A stretch of 64,000 bases of DNA from Ampelomyces quisqualis (taxonomy: Eukaryota > Ascomycota > Dothideomycetes > Pleosporales > Phaeosphaeriaceae), in assembly GCA_018398575.1 (NCBI GenBank), contig JAGTXZ010000021.1, forward strand, positions 1,674,001 through 1,738,000, written 5' to 3'. Below are positions 60,401-64,000 of the stretch, piece after piece. Under the pieces are notes generated by a model. That model did no database searches. It was not told where the DNA came from and saw nothing but the letters and a program-made list of their open reading frames with translations. The translations under genes and the position numbers were made by a program. Numbering within the stretch: position 1 is the stretch's first letter; every line of letters starts with the position of its first letter.

Positions 60401-61216
60401 GCAAAAGCTAAGAGCGTATATATATTTAACTGCGCTAAGATACAAAGTATTGTAATATTTCTAATACTAGCTTAGCTTAAGGCTGCGCTGTTTAAAAGCA
60501 AAGAAAGCAAGAAAAAAACTAAGTAGTTTATATTAACGCATATCTAACAGCACTTCTAGCAGCTAGACAAAGAAATATTTGCTAATAATTTTAACTTACT
60601 ACTTGCACATAGTGCAGAGTATAAGGCAATTAAGCTAGAAGCTAAGAGGACTTATATTAAAACTAGACCTAATCTTAATTAGAAAGGCCTAGTAGATAAT
60701 TAAATAGTACTACGCAACGTTTAGGCTAAAATCCTTATTAGCTTATACAAACTATGTATGCAACTAGTGCTCTAGATAGAGCTTTAAAATTTTTTTAGCA
60801 AAGATGCAGTTCTTCTACTAAGAGAAGGAATGCTAAAGTCTAAAATAGACGCTATGTTAGCAAAATAGAGGGACCTAGACTTAATATTTATTTTAGTAGT
60901 GTTAATAGCGTTTGCAAAAGCTATTACGCTAATTAAGGTAAATAAGGTTATAATTGTAGAGCCTTAAGACAAACAGGGTACCTAAGACTAATTTATGTTT
61001 AGAGTATATTAACTAGGCTAGCTAGCAGACGTATATAAGAGTATTATTCTATACAACTTAGAAAGTAATCTAGAAACAAAAGTTCTAAAGAAGCAGAATA
61101 TAAAGACATTGTTGCGCAGTAGTCTACAAGGTGTAACAACAGAAGAAAGAGAGATTAAGTAAGATTGTAACAAGGAAATCTCTATAAAGCTTAAGAGGCT
61201 AGTATAAATTAGGTAA
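57400..61216 (+). pseudogene. SNF2-family ATPase/helicase of element X, degenerate
   Basis: From about 58280 to 61216 a single frame of roughly 980 codons is interrupted only by TAA/TAG. A K/E/Q-rich coiled-coil-like part (58410-58740) is followed by motif I remnant IIGIKKTRLAILI at about 59036-59075 (GxGKT expected). Motif II/III follows: IFNKFYNYKSKNTIISNLY at 59783-59840 (DEFH expected, D to N and E to K) and LLGTLIEKGL. The C-terminal helicase lobe has KAKILISLYKLCM, LVVLIAFAKAITLIKVNKVI, and VEP-DKQGT-D-FMFRVY-LGQ at about 60955-61025, the motif V-VI region with the expected QxxxRxxRxGQ. Another frame over 57400-58260 is protein-like and may be an upstream exon. SNF2 proteins move or remodel chromatin; its presence beside a transposase is unusual. 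The short minus-strand frames at 58282-58527 and 61018-61248 are its shadows. Confidence 0.78.
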
Positions 61217-61251
61217 ATTAAGCAGTAAAACTGCAGAGTACAGTACACTAC

Positions 61252-62095
61252 TGTTAGGAAAATACAACGTTAGCAACATCCGCGACATTAGTAACACTGT
61301 TAGAACAGTTGACCAGACAGTTTTTGACTGTACTCAACTGTCCCTAGGGTCCCCTATTTGTTCTGGCCGCCTAATTAGACTGAAACGCTCAAATTAATCT
61401 GCCTGATCCACTGGACCCACCTGCCCCACCCGCGCTATTACGTTATTATCCTAAAAACCAAAAATATAGAGCTTAAGTTTCTCTTTAAAACGTACTTTTT
61501 AGATTTCTTATAGCTGCTCTTGTTGTTGAGATGCAAGGCAGTGAAGTTTGTAGAGTTTTAAAGTTCTTTGCTAAGGCTTGTTTTCGCTAAAGCTCTAGCA
61601 CTTTAACTAGATAATATATTATATTTTTTATTAAAGAAATAGTAACTAAAGTGCAGATTTTACTTTAGGACATTTTATTATAGTATATTATACAGGGGGT
61701 GCGTAGATCTATTGTGTTGAACATACTTAAAGTTTTTTTAAAAAAGTTTATAACTTCAACGCGCTATATCTCAATAACTAGAGCAGCTACAAAAATTCTG
61801 AATAGTGCATTTTAAAGAGGGAATTCCGCTCTATATTTTGTATTTTTAGGTTACTTACGTAATTATGAAAATACAGCAATACAGTCACGTGAGTAAAATT
61901 GGCGACATTGGCGACACTAGCGACTCTGTTAGATCTGGCAACTCTGTCAGGTTACTGTCAGGTTGCTGTCAGGTTGCTAGCAACTAGAAGTGAGTAGGGC
62001 AACTTTGGCAAATTATCTAGTAGACAGTATTGCTGTTGGGCTGCTGCGGGTCGCAGCAATTAGGCTAATCAGATTAATCTTAAATTTTTCTAACA
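61252..62095. mobile_element. LTR-like element (844 bp), unmutated island with ACTAC/ACTAT flanks
   Basis: It begins TGTTAGGAAAATAC and ends TTTTTCTAACA, so it has TG...CA ends inside an 11-bp imperfect inverted repeat. It is flanked by ACTAC (61247-61251) and ACTAT (62096-62100), a 5-bp duplication with one transition. Inside, TCA, CCA, CCG, TGA, TGG and CGG are common, unlike the rest of the window. It holds short repeats of GGCGACATTGGCGACACTAGCG type (61898-61925), CTGTCAGGTTRCTGTCAGG (61945-61975) and a palindrome TCACGTGA (61883-61890). There is no long reading frame. A solo LTR is the simplest reading; a MITE-like element is the alternative. Confidence 0.7.
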
Positions 62096-62561
62096 ACTAT
62101 ATAAAGCTATAAGATAAAAAACGCTTAAGTAGATATATAGCCTAGTCTTAGAAGTACAAGAATGTAAAAAGTATTGCAAAAGAAGTATATACGTAAACGT
62201 AACGTAAAATTAATTTAAAGTGCAAGAATAGTGTAGATTTGTAGTAAAACCTAAACTAAGTAACAGCGCTATTAAAGAGATTGCCTTAGACTTAAACTAT
62301 AGTTAAGCACAGTTAAGAATAGGCTGCTAACTAGTAACACAGTTGTGCAGACAGTGCAAAGCTATATTAAACATAAGAACTATAAACTATTTTGCAAAAA
62401 GGTTTTACAAACTAGGCTGCTAATAATAGTATACTAGGCATTACTGTTATTACTTAGTACAGTAGAGCACAGTTAAGAACTATCTGGTAGCTAGTAGTAC
62501 AGTTGTGTTAACAGTGTTACTAATGTTGCAGATGTTACTAACGTTGTGTTTTCCTAACAAA
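62096..62561. other. Mutated spacer ending in an inverted copy of the LTR-like tip
   Basis: The YCR-depleted composition resumes at 62096. At about 62508-62561 the reverse complement of the first 52 bases or so of the 61252 element appears, ending GTTTTCCTAACA. This could be the end of an older copy, or the far end of a 1.3 kb element with long inverted repeats. No coding sequence is seen. Confidence 0.5.
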
Positions 62562-62564
62562 AGA

Positions 62565-62780
62565 CCCCTAAGCTAGAATAATAGAAGACTTCTAGTAGTT
62601 ATTATAATTATAGTAAGCTAGGACACTACTCTAGCAACTGTATAAAACCTTGTGTGCGTTAGATTAAAGCTATAGAAGTAGATGATTTAAAGATACTTAA
62701 GAGCAACCTAACTAAGAGGTGTATTATACAGGAAACAGAAGCGCCTAAGAAGACACCTCTCTCTAGGCCTAAGCTGTTAT
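62565..62780 (+). pseudogene. Gag C-terminus of gypsy-3 with zinc knuckle remnant
   Basis: The frame reads SSSYYNYSKLGHYSSNCIKP, a CCHC knuckle whose first two cysteines have become tyrosine, then a basic tail (KKTPLSRPKLL) ending at TAA. The N-terminal gag is missing. Confidence 0.65.
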
Positions 62781-62799
62781 AATCTATCTTACCTTAACC

Positions 62800-64000
62800 T
62801 TTCTTATTTGTTTTGCAGTTTCTATTTCCTTATACTTGCGCTTCTTTACAACTAAGGCATTAGCTTACGCCTTAATACTCTTGTTAATACTAGTACTTAA
62901 GGTTTCTTATTTTTAAATTTACAAATTGTTTTATCTGTTTCTAAAGCTTTACATCAACCTATCTAGAAGCTTCTCTTCTAGGTTTAGGTGCGTAGCTTTA
63001 AGAATTAGATTACTTCTGTAGTTACTTAATATATTTAACTACACTTAAATATTAATAGCTAAAAGATTTTGAACTATCTATTTCTTATCCTTAATCTTAG
63101 GTCTTAGGATTGTATACTTAGCCTCTAATAGTTAAAGCAATTTAAGATTCAATTAGACATAGATAGGTTACAGTTTATTTAGCTATCTAAGTACCCCTAT
63201 TCTTACAATTCTTTACCCCCTATTTCTACTATTCTATATTAAGCTATAGTGCTAGCTACTGTCTATCTTAATGTGCAACAACGTAACGCTCTATAAGAGA
63301 AAGAAGACTATTATATCTGAAACAGTCCTTACTATTATTCTTCTTCTTCTATTTATTGTCTTAAGAGATGCTTAAAGCTCCTATTAGCCTAAAAATTCTT
63401 AGAGATTCTTTATACCCTAACTAAGCAACCCTGCTTAGAGTCTAAACCTCCTTTAACTACCTGCATTACTCTTATTTCTGCTAATGCATTCTACTTTATT
63501 ATAAAGAAGCCCTAAAATAAGTTCTTTACAACTAGCTTATATAAGATTAACAGGATCTTTGCCTCTAAGAACAACGCAGCTAATTAATGCTAATTAGATA
63601 AGCAATTACCTGCTTGTTACTTCTAGTATTAGGATATATTTAGTAAGATAGTAGCTAACTAATTGCCTTCTTATTATCTGTACAATTATAAGATTATTCT
63701 TAAAAAACTATTACTAAATGCGTTTAGTCTCTTGTATAAGCAAAATTAGAAGGAGCTTAAAGCTACTAAGGCCTACGTCTAGGAACACCTTTAGAAGAGT
63801 TTTATTAAGGCTAGCTAAAGTCCTTTTACTTTACTTATCCTTTGTGTACACAAACTAAATAGAGATATACGCATCTGTATAGACTACTAGAAGATTAACA
63901 CTCTTACGCGCAAGAACGTCTATCTAATTCTTTGCATTAATAAGCTGCTATTACGTCTCTCTAAAGCTAAGATCTTTACTAAGTTTAACATTAGGGCTGC
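62800..64000 (+). pseudogene. Pol of gypsy-3 (protease region and RT start), partial
   Basis: 62800-63560 is decayed and probably covers the protease and linker. From about 63610 the RT is clear: DIFSKIVAN, ELKATKAYV, SFIKAS then SPFTLLILCVHKLNRDIRIC, IDY-KINTLTRKNVYLI and LLLRLSKAKIFTKFNIRA up to the window edge. This is the N-terminal fingers/palm part of Ty3/gypsy RT. In-frame stops are TAA/TAG. The active site lies beyond the window. Confidence 0.8.

Larger units (their letters stand above)
62562..64000 (+). mobile_element. Ty3/gypsy element gypsy-3, 5'-truncated and running off the window
   Basis: It starts inside gag and continues through protease-sized sequence into reverse transcriptase. 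It differs in sequence from gypsy-0/1 and gypsy-2, so it is a third family. No LTR is directly attached: the upstream boundary coincides with the inverted LTR-tip copy at 62561. Confidence 0.75.

Noticed and set aside
61018..61248. 76-codon minus-strand frame
   Set aside because: It is antisense to the C-terminal helicase region of the SNF2 gene.
1..64000. Host protein genes, tRNA or rRNA genes
   Set aside because: I found no tRNA-like cloverleaf, rRNA stretch or intact gene with normal codon use; every recognisable coding region belongs to a mobile element or to the unassigned element X genes.

Overview
The window looks like a transposon graveyard from a filamentous ascomycete (Pezizomycotina-type) genome. 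This is inferred from the element families (chromodomain Ty3/gypsy retrotransposons, a hAT element, a DDE_1/pogo-type transposase, an SNF2-type ATPase) and from heavy C-to-T decay that resembles repeat-induced point mutation (RIP). I recognise no intact host gene, tRNA, rRNA or CRISPR array. Almost every coding remnant reads as protein only if frequent in-frame TAA and TAG codons are read through. TGA stops are nearly absent because the trinucleotides TCA, TCG, CCA, CCG and their complements are almost missing outside one short island.

Layout. 1-1504: inverted 3' fragment of a hAT element (copy C). 1507-7416: complete 5.9 kb hAT element (copy A). 7417-13293: Ty3/gypsy element on the minus strand (gypsy-0), lacking its 3' end. 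13294-30655: left arm of a very large imperfect inverted repeat made of 'element X', interrupted by a full-length gypsy of the same family as gypsy-0 (gypsy-1, 14849-22053, 218-bp LTRs, target duplication AATTA). 30890-36798: second complete hAT (copy B) near the centre of the inverted repeat. 36799-54868: right arm of the inverted repeat, interrupted by a different chromodomain gypsy (gypsy-2, 39351-46384, 282-bp LTRs). 54869-61251: further element X sequence present only on the right. 61252-62095: an 844-bp LTR-like insertion that has escaped the mutation. 62562-64000: start of a third gypsy family (gypsy-3), running off the window.

Element X, read from the right side with gypsy-2 removed, covers about 17 kb. 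Two long unassigned degenerate genes point left (36.8-38.9 kb and 46.9-50.6 kb). A 3 kb non-coding block with minisatellites and hairpins follows. A DDE_1 transposase (about 53.7-56.0 kb) and an SNF2-family ATPase (about 57.4-61.2 kb) point right. Whether this is one large transposon or several joined elements cannot be settled here.

Other points of note are the strict mutation context, the unmutated island, antisense lysine/alanine-rich reading frames in both the hAT and the gypsy-2 elements, a repeated coiled-coil linker between RNase H and integrase in gypsy-0/1, and patches of complete identity between the two hAT copies.
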